Positions 8,010 to 17,556 of a DNA stretch of 64,000 bases are shown piece by piece (within the stretch, counting starts at the first letter, position 1; every line of letters starts with the position of its first letter). Location: NCBI GenBank assembly GCA_963667875.2, contig CAXXGC010000001.1:1-64000 (forward strand), given 5' to 3'. The position numbers were made by a program, and so were the translations under genes. Source of the stretch: JAEXOD01 sp963667875. GTDB taxonomy: Bacteria > Bacteroidota > Ignavibacteria > Ignavibacteriales > Melioribacteraceae. Under the pieces are notes generated by a model that was given only the letters and a program-made list of their open reading frames with translations, did not search any database and was not told the DNA's origin.

Positions 8010-9332
8010 TTATTTTTTTAAACTTTTTGGTAAATAATGTAAAACAACGCGGTTTGTGTTTTTTAAATATTGTTTTGCAACACGCTGAATGTCTTCGCGG
8101 GTAACTTTCATAAATCTATCTATTTCGGTATTAATTAAATTGGCGTCACCAAAGTATATAGAATAATTTGCTAAGTTCTCGGCAATTCCGGCAACACGTG
8201 AATTTTCGGCAACAAAATCGTTTTCCATTTTATTTTGTAATTTTTGAAATTCTTTTTCGTCTATTAACTGATTTTGAACTTTTTCAATTTCTTTTTGCAT
8301 CGCATCTTCAACACTTGTAATTTCAACACCCTGATTACAAACTGCAAAAGCCAAAAACAAACCACTATCCTCTAACGAAAACGGGAAAGCCATTGCTGTA
8401 ACAGCTTTTTGCTGCTCGTCAACTATAGCTTTATAAAATCTTGAACTTTGACCCGAAGAAAGTAATGTTGTAAGCATATTTAATGCATAATAATCTTCAG
8501 TACCTTGTGCCGGAATTCTGTAAGCTTCAATAACTGCGGGTAACTGAATATTATCGTAAATAGTATCTCTTACTTCGGCGGTCATAGGCGGTTCAATAAC
8601 GGTTGGTCTTTTAATTTCTTTAGTGCCTTTTGGAATTTCACTAAAGTATTTATCAACCAATGCTTTTGTCTGTTCTTTAGTTATATCGCCTGCTATAGAC
8701 AAAGTTGCGTTATTTGGTACATAATATGTATTATGAAAATCAATAAATTCTTCCAGTTTTGCATTATCAATGTATTGAGCTGAACCTATTGGTGTCCATT
8801 GGTAAGGGTGTACTTTATAAGCCCTTTTAAATGTTTCTTCCATTATGCTGCCGTAAGGTTTATTATCAATACCTTGTTTTCTTTCCTCTTTAACAACTTT
8901 ACGTTGTGTTTCAACACCAATACTGTCAATTTTTAATTGCAATAATCTTTCCGATTCCATATACAAACCAAGTTCTAATTGATTTGATGGTAAAATTTCA
9001 TAATAAAAAGTTCTATCAAACGAGGTGTTTGCGTTTAATGTACCGCCGGCACTTTCAATTGTCTTAAAATATTCACCGCGTCCAATATTTGGTGAACCTT
9101 CAAACATTAAATGTTCAAAAAAATGAGCAAATCCGGTCCTTGCCGCATCTTCGTTTTTTGAACCTACATGATACATAATTGAGACAGCTACTATAGGAGT
9201 AGTATGATCTTCGTGTAAAATAACGTGCATGCCGTTATCTAAATTGTACTCTTCAAATTGAATTTTACGTGAACTCGAGCACCCAATAAAAAATATTAAC
9301 AAGGGTAATATTATTAGGATTTTGTTTTTCAT
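8010..9332 (-). CDS. catalytic M16 zinc metallopeptidase, lipoprotein
   Basis: A 440-residue M16 peptidase. The N-terminus is a lipoprotein signal (LLIFFIGC, lipidated Cys18), so it is anchored to a periplasm-facing membrane. The inverted zinc motif HFFEH is at residues 70-74 (H70, E73, H74), and a third ligand Glu follows at 149/150 (VVKEERKQG). It is the first gene of a two-gene operon with the non-catalytic M16 protein. It is divergent from the glycosidase gene at 9520, with 187 bp between them for both promoters. The physiological substrate is unknown. Confidence 0.92.
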   Translation of the reverse strand: MKNKILIILPLLIFFIGCSSSRKIQFEEYNLDNGMHVILHEDHTTPIVAVSIMYHVGSKNEDAARTGFAHFFEHLMFEGSPNIGRGEYFKTIESAGGTLNANTSFDRTFYYEILPSNQLELGLYMESERLLQLKIDSIGVETQRKVVKEERKQGIDNKPYGSIMEETFKRAYKVHPYQWTPIGSAQYIDNAKLEEFIDFHNTYYVPNNATLSIAGDITKEQTKALVDKYFSEIPKGTKEIKRPTVIEPPMTAEVRDTIYDNIQLPAVIEAYRIPAQGTEDYYALNMLTTLLSSGQSSRFYKAIVDEQQKAVTAMAFPFSLEDSGLFLAFAVCNQGVEITSVEDAMQKEIEKVQNQLIDEKEFQKLQNKMENDFVAENSRVAGIAENLANYSIYFGDANLINTEIDRFMKVTREDIQRVAKQYLKNTNRVVLHYLPKSLKK

Positions 9333-9519
9333 TACTATATCCTTTTTTTAGTTATGTGTTTAATTTTTAGGTTTTAAAGTTAAAGATATATATTAATTAA
9401 TACAATTCTTATTTTATTTATTTAATATTATTAACAGTTTAAATATTTTTAAACGCTTAAATAAAAAATATGCGTAAATTTAAATATAAATTTTATCTTA
9501 TTTATGGGGTATTGAATAC

Positions 9520-11166
9520 ATGAAAAAATTGATTACTATTATTATTTTATTTTCTTCGATTTGTTTTGCACAGAATATTACTTGGTCGGATGTAACGGCC
9601 TTTTACAATCTGCCGGATGGTGTTAAACTTTTTACAGGAGAAAGGACATCTCCAATATTAAAAGCCTATTATTTTGATGTTGACTTAAATAATCCAAAGC
9701 TTGCCATTCGTCCTTATATTTCTACATCGCCATCTACTGTAAATGTATTAAATTCGCGTTTTGGTGCTTATGCTTCTGTAAACGGCGGTTTTTTTGGCGG
9801 TACTACTTCTTATTCTGCAGTTATTTACCCAAACGAAGTTAAAGCCCAAAATATTGCTTCGGTTACACGAAACAGCAAAACATATCCTGTTATGCGCAGT
9901 TTTTTTGGAATGAAAAATAATAGAGAACTTTCAGTTGATTGGATTTATCATTTTAACAATACATTGGCCGGTATTTATACGTATTCCGCACCATTAAATT
10001 ATGCATATAACGATCCTACTCCGCTTGCTGCTCCTCTTCAGTCAAATGGAACAGAATATCAAAATTTGCTGGTTGGTATTGGCGGGGGACCTGCATTGGT
10101 TAAAAACGGACAAGTTAATATTACATATAATCAAGAAGTTATGTGGGGAAGCGGTGTTGGTTTGGATAATAGAGATCCACGTACTGCCGTTGGTTATACA
10201 AGCAATAAACATGTAATTATTTTAGTTGCAGATGGAAGACAAACTATTTCCGAAGGTTTAAGTTTACCCGAATTAGCTCAGGTTTTTGTTAATTTGGGAT
10301 GTGTTGAAGCAATGAATCTTGACGGCGGCGGCTCCACACAAATGGCTTTGGGAAATCAGTTTGTTAATTCTCCTTCCGAACAACGTTCGGTTCCAGTAAT
10401 TTTATCAATTACACATGTTGATTCACTTCATTTGCCAAAAGAACCAACCTTTGAAAAAATTATTGATACCGGAGATCCCGAAGCATCTTTAAACGGACCC
10501 GATTGGTTTCCGACCGCCAATACAGGTTTTTGGGGAACAACATCCGCACAACTTAATGCAGTTGGTATAGGATTAAGTTATGCCCAGTTTAATTTGAATT
10601 TAACTAAAGAAGCTTCATACGAAGTTTATGGATGGTGGGTTTCTTCTGCAAATAGATGTAAAACAACGCCATTTATTATTAAACACAAAGGAATTACAGA
10701 TACAGTAAAAGTTGATCAAACATTAAACGGATCTTCGTGGAAAAAAATTGGAACTTATACTTTTGACGGTTCTGCTGATGAAACCGTTAAAATTTCCGAT
10801 GCCGGAACCGGATCTGCTGTTTATGTAGTTGCAGATGCAATCAGACTTGTTTCGTATGATTCGATTTTTGTAGTTTCGGTTGATGATAAAGATATTAAAC
10901 CCTTATCTTTTAATTTGGAACAAAATTATCCAAACCCGTTTAATCCAACTACTATAATTAATTATTCTATTGTTGAAAACGGACCGGTAAATATTAGCGT
11001 TTATAATGTACTTGGTCAAAAAGTAAACGAAATAATTAACAAAACACAAAATGCGGGAGAATATTCAGTTAGTTTTGATGCTCAAAATTTATGTTCGGGT
11101 ATTTATTTTTATACCTTAAAAACAAATAACTTTACCCAAACAAAAAAAATGATGCTGGTTAGATAA
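9520..11166 (+). CDS. secreted phosphodiester glycosidase-like protein with type IX sorting domain
   Basis: A 548-residue secreted protein with a signal peptide (1-17, ICFAQ). Residues about 40-300 match the phosphodiester glycosidase family related to NAGPA (DUF2233), with the signature segments GGGPALVKNG, DNRDPRTAVGY and AMNLDGGGSTQM. Residues about 310-445 resemble the golvesin/Xly carbohydrate-binding domain (GWWVSSANRC, VVADAIRLV). Residues about 468-548 are the type IX C-terminal sorting domain (QNYPNPFNPTT to TKKMMLVR). It probably removes a phosphodiester-linked sugar from an extracellular polymer; the substrate is not predictable. It is monocistronic, with a strong terminator. Confidence 0.88.
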   Translation: MKKLITIIILFSSICFAQNITWSDVTAFYNLPDGVKLFTGERTSPILKAYYFDVDLNNPKLAIRPYISTSPSTVNVLNSRFGAYASVNGGFFGGTTSYSAVIYPNEVKAQNIASVTRNSKTYPVMRSFFGMKNNRELSVDWIYHFNNTLAGIYTYSAPLNYAYNDPTPLAAPLQSNGTEYQNLLVGIGGGPALVKNGQVNITYNQEVMWGSGVGLDNRDPRTAVGYTSNKHVIILVADGRQTISEGLSLPELAQVFVNLGCVEAMNLDGGGSTQMALGNQFVNSPSEQRSVPVILSITHVDSLHLPKEPTFEKIIDTGDPEASLNGPDWFPTANTGFWGTTSAQLNAVGIGLSYAQFNLNLTKEASYEVYGWWVSSANRCKTTPFIIKHKGITDTVKVDQTLNGSSWKKIGTYTFDGSADETVKISDAGTGSAVYVVADAIRLVSYDSIFVVSVDDKDIKPLSFNLEQNYPNPFNPTTIINYSIVENGPVNISVYNVLGQKVNEIINKTQNAGEYSVSFDAQNLCSGIYFYTLKTNNFTQTKKMMLVR

Positions 11167-11190
11167 AAACAATTATAAATTGTGAATGAT

Positions 11191-11226
11191 AAAAAACCCG
11201 CTGAAGACTAATTTGGCGGGTTTTTT
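11191..11226 (+). terminator. intrinsic terminator
   Basis: An 11-bp stem AAAAAACCCGC (11191-11201) and GCGGGTTTTTT (11216-11226), 24 nt past the glycosidase stop. It is followed by more T residues. Confidence 0.92.
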
Positions 11227-11384
11227 GTTTTGCTACAATAATTTCATCCCTTCAGGATTATCCCATAAAAAATCCAATAAAATTTATTAGTATAATAAAA
11301 CAAGTTTGACTTCAAATCATTTTTATTCATATATTTCAAATTATTTAATTTTTATTTTAAGCGAGTAAAATTAAGGGAAAATAT

Positions 11385-12548
11385 ATGCCAAACGAAATTG
11401 TTGTTAAAATGAAAGTAAACAGTAATACTCAGCATATTCAAGAGCCGCCGGTAAAACCAAATAGGGTATTAAAAGCCGTGTTTCCCGGAAAATATATTCA
11501 AGGGGAAGGATTAATTGATGAACTGCCTCAAATGATTAAATCGTTTGGAAATAAAGGGTTAATTTTATCATCAAAAACCGTAAAAAATACTATATTAAAT
11601 AATAATAAACATATAAACGAGGATATTATTGCAGAAATTTTTGGTGGTGAATGCTGCCAAAAAGAAATAAACCGTTTGTCAGAAATTATTGATAAAAATA
11701 AAATAGATGTTGTTGTAGGAATGGGAGGCGGTAAAGTTATTGATACGGCAAAAATTATTGCCGACAAAGTTTCTATTCCTGTAATTATTGTTCCAACAAT
11801 TGCCTCAACAGACGCGCCATGCAGCGGAGTTGCTGTTATTTATACGGAAAACGGGGTTTTTGAATCGGTATATTACTTAAAAATGAATCCGCAAATTGTG
11901 CTTGTTGATATGAATGTAATTGCAAATGCCCCAACTCGTTTTCTTGTTGCCGGAATTGGTGATGCGTTGGCAACATGGTTTGAAGCTGAATCGTGCCATC
12001 GTGCTCAATCGATGAATGAATGCGGCGGATACGGCACTTTAACTTCGTTAAGTTTGGCTAAATTATGTTACAATACTATTTTGCAATATGGAATGGCAGC
12101 CAAAATTGCAAACGAAAATAAAATCATAACCGAAGCATTAAATCATGTTGTTGAAGCAAATATTTTATTAAGCGGAATAGGCTTTGAAAGCGCAGGTCTT
12201 GCCGCGGCACATTCCATTCATAACGGTCTTTCGGCAATTGAAGGAACTCATAAATTTTATCATGGCGAAAAAGTAGCATTTGGTGTTTTAGCGGGACTTC
12301 ACCTTACAGACGCTTCACCGGCTGAAATAGATAAAGTATATTCGTTTTGCGAAAACATTGGACTTCCTACAACATTAGCCGAAATTGGTGTTATTAATGC
12401 AGATAAAAACGACCTGATGAAAGTGGCCGTTAAATCATGTGCCCCATTGGAAAGTATTCATCACGAAGCCGGAAATATTACTCCATCACGTGTACTTAAT
12501 GCCATAATTGCAGCCGATGCTATGGGAAAAATGAGGAAAACCAAGTAA
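11385..12548 (+). CDS. gldA: glycerol dehydrogenase, iron/zinc-containing family
   Basis: A 387-residue NAD-dependent polyol dehydrogenase of the GldA family (EC 1.1.1.6), oxidising glycerol to dihydroxyacetone or running in reverse. The dinucleotide-binding segment is GMGGGKVIDTAK (112-123), followed by PTIASTDAPCS (137-147). Metal ligands fit D193 (GIGDALATWFEA), H276 (AAAHSIHNGLS) and H293 (FYHGEKVAFG). The N-terminus is about 25 residues longer than usual before the typical FPGKYIQG start, but AGGGAAAA precedes the first ATG and supports it. It is monocistronic. A closely related hydroxy-ketone reductase cannot be excluded. Confidence 0.85.
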   Translation: MPNEIVVKMKVNSNTQHIQEPPVKPNRVLKAVFPGKYIQGEGLIDELPQMIKSFGNKGLILSSKTVKNTILNNNKHINEDIIAEIFGGECCQKEINRLSEIIDKNKIDVVVGMGGGKVIDTAKIIADKVSIPVIIVPTIASTDAPCSGVAVIYTENGVFESVYYLKMNPQIVLVDMNVIANAPTRFLVAGIGDALATWFEAESCHRAQSMNECGGYGTLTSLSLAKLCYNTILQYGMAAKIANENKIITEALNHVVEANILLSGIGFESAGLAAAHSIHNGLSAIEGTHKFYHGEKVAFGVLAGLHLTDASPAEIDKVYSFCENIGLPTTLAEIGVINADKNDLMKVAVKSCAPLESIHHEAGNITPSRVLNAIIAADAMGKMRKTK

Positions 12549-12582
12549 TATACTTCCCCCCTTTTTTATTTTAAATTGATAT

Positions 12583-12662
12583 ATTTATTCCTTGCGTGGG
12601 AATAAACTTTATTTTATTTTTAAACCATTAAAAAATCACCTATACAGAAGGGGGACATTTTG
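12583..12662 (+). repeat. dispersed direct repeat, copy 1
   Basis: It matches 15540-15624. The shared core is (A/T)CCTTGC(T/G)...GGAATAA, then a T-rich spacer ending TTATTTTTA, then an exact 27-base block at 12636-12662 that begins TCACCTATACAG. The exact block is the strongest evidence for common descent. In this copy a short stem AGAAGGG/CCCTTCT can also form with sequence to 12681. Confidence 0.7.
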
Positions 12663-12796
12663 AAATTTGAAAGGCCCTTCTTCTAATTTAAGTATAAATT
12701 TTTTTTGTCTTTATTTTAATCATACCATTTTTTTGTATATCTGAAATTTGGATATTATTAAAATAAATGTGTTTTTTATTATAAAGGTAATCCTTT

Positions 12797-12907
12797 ATGG
12801 GTGAAAGAATATTATCAATTATTAAAAATTTTGTAAAATTAATAAATATAGTAATAAAAAAAGTTTATCTAATTCAGGATGCTGCTTCTTTTTTGGGAGA
12901 TCCATAA
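12797..12907 (+). CDS. possible 36-residue basic amphipathic peptide
   Basis: ATG at 12797 with AAGG upstream and a TAA stop at 12905. The translated peptide begins MGERILSIIKNFVK and is rich in Ile, Lys and Val with a helical hydrophobic face. There is no family resemblance, and in such AT-rich DNA a chance ORF of this length is likely. It is listed only because it has an ATG, a weak ribosome site and a plausible amphipathic pattern. Confidence 0.15.
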   Translation: MGERILSIIKNFVKLINIVIKKVYLIQDAASFLGDP

Positions 12908-13146
12908 AAAATTCATGTAATTTAATAAATTTTATAATATTACCAACTTTGGGAAAATAAAATAATTTTGCTCATAAAAGTTACATGTTTTTCAGAGAAT
13001 TATTTTTCTGTTTTTATTCAACATTTTATTAAACACGCAAAACGAAAACATTAGTAATATAAACCACTATAAAACTTTAAAACCTATTAAGTGGTTTGTT
13101 GCACTAAAATAGATTTCACAAAATGATAATAATTGAGGAGATATTT

Positions 13147-15459
13147 ATGACAAAGCTTTATTATATTTTATTTGTTAGTTTGGTATTAACAGTACAAATA
13201 TGTGCAACTGATTATATGGTTAGCGGAGCCGGAACCGCCGCTGCGAATGGAATTTACGTGGAATTTGGTACAAATGGAGAAAAACCGGCATACCGTATGG
13301 ATATAGGGAGTGGAAGCTATTACTATTTATTTTATAACGTTGATTGGGCTTCGTGGATGATTAGCACCAGTATTCCGGTAAGCGATTATCCGGATTATTA
13401 TAGTTCGGCCTCTACAGATCTTCCACCCTCGACGGACTGGTTTGAGTATGAGGGATATTCCCCGGTACCCACGGTAGAGATTGCCGGACCTAAGATTTCA
13501 TATAGTGCAAGCACTTTTACCGAATCCACGGCAAACGACGGCAGCATTGATAACAGCACCCCCATTATTATAACTCATAATAATTTTGAAGGAGCAACTT
13601 TTACCGGCACAAATGGCAATAATTTTGTAACAGAAGGTAAAGTAATAGTTTCAAACCTCCCCGCCGGGCTTACAGCTGTTATAACGCGTACCGGTGCCAC
13701 TACACTAAGTGCTACAATTACGGGAATGGCAAATTCCCATAATAACGTAAACGATATTTCAAATTTAACTTTTACATTTCAAAATAGTGCTTTTAGTGGC
13801 GGCAATGCGTCAGCTGTTGGCAACGCAACAAAAAGTGACTTAGCAATAAATTTTATTCAGACATATCTGGTTGCTTCAAGCGGAGGGGATTATACAACTA
13901 TTGCCGCAGCCATAACTAATTGCACTAATGGTGATATTATAAATCTTGCTCCGGAAACTTTTACCGAAGCCGGACTAAACATAAACACAAATATTACAAT
14001 AAAGGGGCTGGGTGCCGGTATAAGTATAGTGCAGGCCGCAGTATCTCAAGGGACGGCTTCAAATAGCGTTTTTATCCTTAATAATTCGATTATAACCATT
14101 GACGGTGTGACTATTCGATATGGAAAAGCAGAGTATGGGGCAGCTATTATTGGCGGGTATTTAACACTTAAAAATTCCGAGGTCTGTTATAACGATGCTA
14201 ATTTTGCGGCGATTCGTCCACAAAAAATAATCATAATAAATTCAACAATTCACCATAACAATGCACCGTCAGCGTCAGAGTGCTCGGGGATTGCTTTTAA
14301 CACAGCCAATAATAGTATTACCAACACCACAATAAGTAATAATTCCGGCGGATATTGCATGATCTTTGGCGGCGGAACATTAAATATTATGAATTCAACA
14401 ATCTGCAATAACACATCCGGACTAAGAATAAACTATGGAAATTTTATAGTCGGCAATACTATTTTTGCAAACAATGGTACTTCAGATTTTCATGTTGTGT
14501 ACGGTATAGATAGTTTTACCGATAACGGTTATAATGTTGTTAAATATCAACAGGTAACAGGAACTCCAACAAACTGGCAATTTAATAATGTAAATAATAT
14601 TTTGTATAACTATAAAGCTGATGGTTCTGCAAGCAATGAATGGACAAGAAACAACCTTTTGATGGCTAATCAGAACCTTAATATTTCAGGTACTCTGGCC
14701 TCCAATAACTCAACAATTGGCACTCAAACACTTGCATTGGCAAACGGCAGTTTTGCAATAGACGCAGGCACAAATTCAGGGGCTCCAACAACAGATCAAC
14801 GTGGAGCCGGCAGAAACGGAACAACCGATATTGGTGCTTACGAATGGTGGAATGATGAAGGTGCCCTGCCGGTTGAGCTTTCTTCTTTTACAGCGGTTTT
14901 TAACAAAAACAAAGTTGTTTTAGCATGGGAAACTGCAACAGAAATTAGCAACTATAGATTTGAAATAGAAAAATCACTTGACAGTAAAAAACTTACAGAT
15001 ATAAATTTTAGTAAAATCGGTTTTGTTGAAGGACAAGGTAATTCAAACTCGCCAAAACAATATTCGTTTATTGACGAAAATCCCGTAAACGGTAATTATT
15101 TATACCGACTAAAGCAAATTGATAATAACGGTGATTTTACTTATTCCGAGAATATAGCAGTTACAATAAATGTTTTACCAATAGAATACAGCCTTTCACA
15201 AAACTATCCTAATCCGTTTAACCCAACAACTAATATTAAGTTCGGGCTGCCAAATGCGGAAAATGTAAAAATAATAATTTATAATATGTTAGGTCAGGAA
15301 ATTAAAACTTTAATAAACCAAACATTAAACGCCGGAACATATACTTTAATTTGGAATGGCGAAAATGATTTTGGTGTTATGGTTACAAGCGGTACTTATT
15401 TGTACCGGATTATAACTGATAATTATACGGAAACAAAAAAATTGATGTTGATAAAATAA
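13147..15459 (+). CDS. secreted beta-helix surface protein with type IX sorting domain
   Basis: A 770-residue protein. The start at 13147 is chosen over an in-frame ATG at 13123 because GAGGAG lies 6 nt before it and a clean signal peptide follows (MTKLYYILFVSL, cleavage near CAT). The central part (about 250-610) is a right-handed parallel beta-helix with repeated N(S/T)xIxxN turns. It ends in the choice-of-anchor-Q type motif AIDAGTNSG...DQRGAG...DIGAYEW. The last 80 residues are the sorting domain (QNYPNPFNPTT to TKKLMLIK). Probable surface adhesin or polysaccharide-binding protein; the function is not assignable. The gene is bracketed by direct repeats at 12583 and 15540. Its 5' part uses more GC-rich codons than the neighbours. 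Confidence 0.82.
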   Translation: MTKLYYILFVSLVLTVQICATDYMVSGAGTAAANGIYVEFGTNGEKPAYRMDIGSGSYYYLFYNVDWASWMISTSIPVSDYPDYYSSASTDLPPSTDWFEYEGYSPVPTVEIAGPKISYSASTFTESTANDGSIDNSTPIIITHNNFEGATFTGTNGNNFVTEGKVIVSNLPAGLTAVITRTGATTLSATITGMANSHNNVNDISNLTFTFQNSAFSGGNASAVGNATKSDLAINFIQTYLVASSGGDYTTIAAAITNCTNGDIINLAPETFTEAGLNINTNITIKGLGAGISIVQAAVSQGTASNSVFILNNSIITIDGVTIRYGKAEYGAAIIGGYLTLKNSEVCYNDANFAAIRPQKIIIINSTIHHNNAPSASECSGIAFNTANNSITNTTISNNSGGYCMIFGGGTLNIMNSTICNNTSGLRINYGNFIVGNTIFANNGTSDFHVVYGIDSFTDNGYNVVKYQQVTGTPTNWQFNNVNNILYNYKADGSASNEWTRNNLLMANQNLNISGTLASNNSTIGTQTLALANGSFAIDAGTNSGAPTTDQRGAGRNGTTDIGAYEWWNDEGALPVELSSFTAVFNKNKVVLAWETATEISNYRFEIEKSLDSKKLTDINFSKIGFVEGQGNSNSPKQYSFIDENPVNGNYLYRLKQIDNNGDFTYSENIAVTINVLPIEYSLSQNYPNPFNPTTNIKFGLPNAENVKIIIYNMLGQEIKTLINQTLNAGTYTLIWNGENDFGVMVTSGTYLYRIITDNYTETKKLMLIK

Positions 15460-15485
15460 TTTTATAATACCCGTTTATCTATATT

Positions 15486-15525
15486 AAAAAGAGGGATATC
15501 AGCACTTTGGAATATCCTTCTTTTT
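15486..15525 (+). terminator. intrinsic terminator
   Basis: A long stem AAAAAGAGGGATAT (15486-15499) pairs with ATATCCTTCTTTTT (15512-15525) with one G-T pair, and ends in a T run. It lies 27 nt past the stop. Confidence 0.9.
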
Positions 15526-15539
15526 CTTTTAAAGAGAAA

Positions 15540-15624
15540 TTTTTATACCTTGCTTAGGAATAACAATTCTTTTATTTTTACACTATTGTTATGATATTCA
15601 CCTATACAGAAGGGGGACATTTTG
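15540..15624 (+). repeat. dispersed direct repeat, copy 2
   Basis: Second copy of the repeat at 12583-12662, with the same orientation and order of blocks. The exact shared block is at 15598-15624. Here its last bases form a 10-bp hairpin, GGGACATTTT (15614-15623) with AAAATGTCCC (15631-15640), which copy 1 lacks. Confidence 0.7.
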
Positions 15625-15640
15625 CAAGTTAAAATGTCCC
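15614..15640. other. 10-bp perfect hairpin
   Basis: GGGACATTTT and AAAATGTCCC with a 7-nt loop overlap the end of repeat copy 2. Followed by TCTTGTGTTTTT it could act as a second terminator. The remainder of 15641-15996 is gene-free A/T-rich promoter sequence for the next gene. Confidence 0.6.
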
Positions 15641-15996
15641 TCTTGTGTTTTTAAAGCTTCCGAGTACCTAAAATCCAAATAATTGAATATTTGCCAACTA
15701 TATAGGTTTCGGGAAAGTTTATTTTAAGAATAGAACAAAATTATGCAAATAATAACAATAAATACACCCCAACCGCAAAATAAAAAGCTATATAGAACAA
15801 AGTTAGTATTTGAAGCATAATAAATTTAATTGTTGACAATAAAAAAATACTTTAATAAATTTGAAACAATTATTTATTTGTTGTCCAATATTTGAACAAA
15901 TATTATGGTTTTTATAAGGATGGGTTTAATTCTTTTCTAATAGCCAATAATATAAAAATTTTTCGATTTTTAAAAACACATTTATGGGGTTGAAAT

Positions 15997-16698
15997 ATGA
16001 AAGTATTTAAGGTTTTATTAATGATTTATATTTTGTTAAATGTTAAAATGTATGCGCAAGAAACTGAATGTAAACAAACAAACCAAAAGAACACAAAATT
16101 CAAATTTTATTTTTTAAATGGGTATGGCGCAATATATCAATCCAATCTATCTGAAAATACTTTTTTTAGACTGCATGTAGATATTAACGCTGATATTTCG
16201 GAAAACAGTACAAATAATAAAGAAAAATATTTATCATACTACGCAATTTGTTTAGGCACTGAAATGATAAAAACTAAACAATTTTCAATAAAACTTGCAC
16301 CTGAGTTCGGAATAAATATTATTAATAAAAAATATGCCGCTTTATACGCCGGCGCAGGACCATATTTAATGTATGGATATTCAAATAATTATAATGATTA
16401 CTCGGGGAAGGATGTTAGTTATTTCGGCTCAAGTTCATATTTTAATTCATATGAAACTATTAAACATACTTATTCAGCAGGAATAATATTATTTACCGGT
16501 ATGGAAAGTAAAATAACCGATAATTTTTTGGTTTTTGCCGAAATTTCGATAAGCGGATTTAGAACGTGGGAAGATACTGAAACAAAATCTTCAGAAGTAG
16601 GGCCTAACGGACCAGTGAAAGAATCCATCAAAAACAACATAAAACATTGGGATTACGAGTTTTCTAAAGTAAAATTAGGTGTTTCCATTATTTTTTAA
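15997..16698 (+). CDS. small secreted beta-barrel-like protein, paralogue A1
   Basis: A 233-residue protein with a signal peptide (about 1-20, KMYAQE). The family is not recognised. The mature part has alternating hydrophobic/polar strands and ends in an aromatic residue (KVKLGVSIIF), as in outer-membrane beta-barrels. Family signatures are FLNGYGAIYQ, NTFFRLHVDI, FSIKLAPEFGINIINKKYA and GAGPYLMYGY. Five further paralogues follow within 8 kb. This copy belongs to the A type, with (W)DYEFSKVKLGVSI at the end. It lies 44 nt before paralogue B1, a probable operon. A surface or outer-membrane location is inferred. Confidence 0.7.
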   Translation: MKVFKVLLMIYILLNVKMYAQETECKQTNQKNTKFKFYFLNGYGAIYQSNLSENTFFRLHVDINADISENSTNNKEKYLSYYAICLGTEMIKTKQFSIKLAPEFGINIINKKYAALYAGAGPYLMYGYSNNYNDYSGKDVSYFGSSSYFNSYETIKHTYSAGIILFTGMESKITDNFLVFAEISISGFRTWEDTETKSSEVGPNGPVKESIKNNIKHWDYEFSKVKLGVSIIF

Positions 16699-16742
16699 CT
16701 AAAACTGATAACAGTACCCATGTTAAATTAAAAGAGCAAAAA

Positions 16743-17417
16743 ATGAATAAAATAAAAATTTTAAGTTTGTTGGTTTTTATATTTAGTGTTAAACTGTTTT
16801 CTCAAACCGGTGGAAACATTAATAATAACGAGATAAATAAAATAAGTGTCTATTTTGTAAACGGCTATGGGGCAATTTATCAAATAAACACCTCGCCTAA
16901 TACATTTTATAGATTACATGTTGATATTGAGGCCGATATTGTTGATAGTAGTTTTAGTAGAACAAATTATATTGGTTCAAGTCGCAATAAAGATATTACA
17001 GTTATGTTGGCACCTGAAATAGGCTGTTATTTAATTAATAAAGAATACGCTAAGTTATATATTGGCGGCGGCCCATTGTTTTCGTATGGTTACAAATATA
17101 TATTTAATGAATTTTCGGCTGCAGGTGTATTTGTAGATAATCATTTTTTTAGAATGGTGTATCAAAGCACTAAAAAAACAAATAACAGCTATTCAGTCGG
17201 AATTATTGGTTTTTTAGGAATTGAAAGCCGTGTTTTTGATAATTTTTCGGTGTTTGCTGAAATAGACGCAAAAATTTTAAAAACTTGGACTGACGGTGAA
17301 ACAACAACACGATTTGGCAGCAGAAGCTATTCAGATAATTTATCAACACTTTCTGATGGAAATGAGTGGGCAATTGGTCTTTCAACCGTACGGCTTGGTT
17401 TTTCGTTTATGTTTTAA
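16743..17417 (+). CDS. small secreted beta-barrel-like protein, paralogue B1
   Basis: A 224-residue paralogue of the preceding gene, of B type: it ends LSTVRLGFSFMF instead of FSKVKLGVSI. It has a signal peptide (1-20, KLFSQT). Shared signatures are FVNGYGAIYQ, NTFYRLHVDIEADI, VMLAPEIGCYLINKEYAKLYIGGGP and GIESRVFDNFSVFAEID. It is second in an A-B pair, and a short gap of 139 bp separates it from the propeller protein gene. No function can be assigned from sequence. Confidence 0.7.
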   Translation: MNKIKILSLLVFIFSVKLFSQTGGNINNNEINKISVYFVNGYGAIYQINTSPNTFYRLHVDIEADIVDSSFSRTNYIGSSRNKDITVMLAPEIGCYLINKEYAKLYIGGGPLFSYGYKYIFNEFSAAGVFVDNHFFRMVYQSTKKTNNSYSVGIIGFLGIESRVFDNFSVFAEIDAKILKTWTDGETTTRFGSRSYSDNLSTLSDGNEWAIGLSTVRLGFSFMF

Positions 17418-17556
17418 TTATAAAAACCAAGTGCCATTAGGAATTATATTGGTTGCTAAATGGGTATTGACAATTCTAAAAAATTATTTAAATTTCAACA
17501 ATAAAAATATTCGGTTAGTTTAAAGTAAGGTTTTTTATTTTATAAAAGGAGATAAG

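Larger units (their letters stand above)
12549..13146. other. intergenic region between gldA and the beta-helix gene
   Basis: About 600 bases holding a hairpin (12584-12606, TTTATTCC with GGAATAAA), the first copy of an 80-bp dispersed repeat (12583-12662), a possible 36-residue ORF (12797-12907), and the promoter region and ribosome site (GAGGAG, 13135-13140) of the next gene. No other feature was seen. Confidence 0.6.

Noticed and set aside
13123..13146. ATG at 13123 as start of the beta-helix protein
   Set aside because: GAGGAG at 13135-13140 lies downstream of it and serves the ATG at 13147, which also gives a normal signal peptide.
17203..17523. Frames on both strands over the end of paralogue B1
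   Set aside because: Both overlap the well-supported B1 gene and carry no recognisable protein features.
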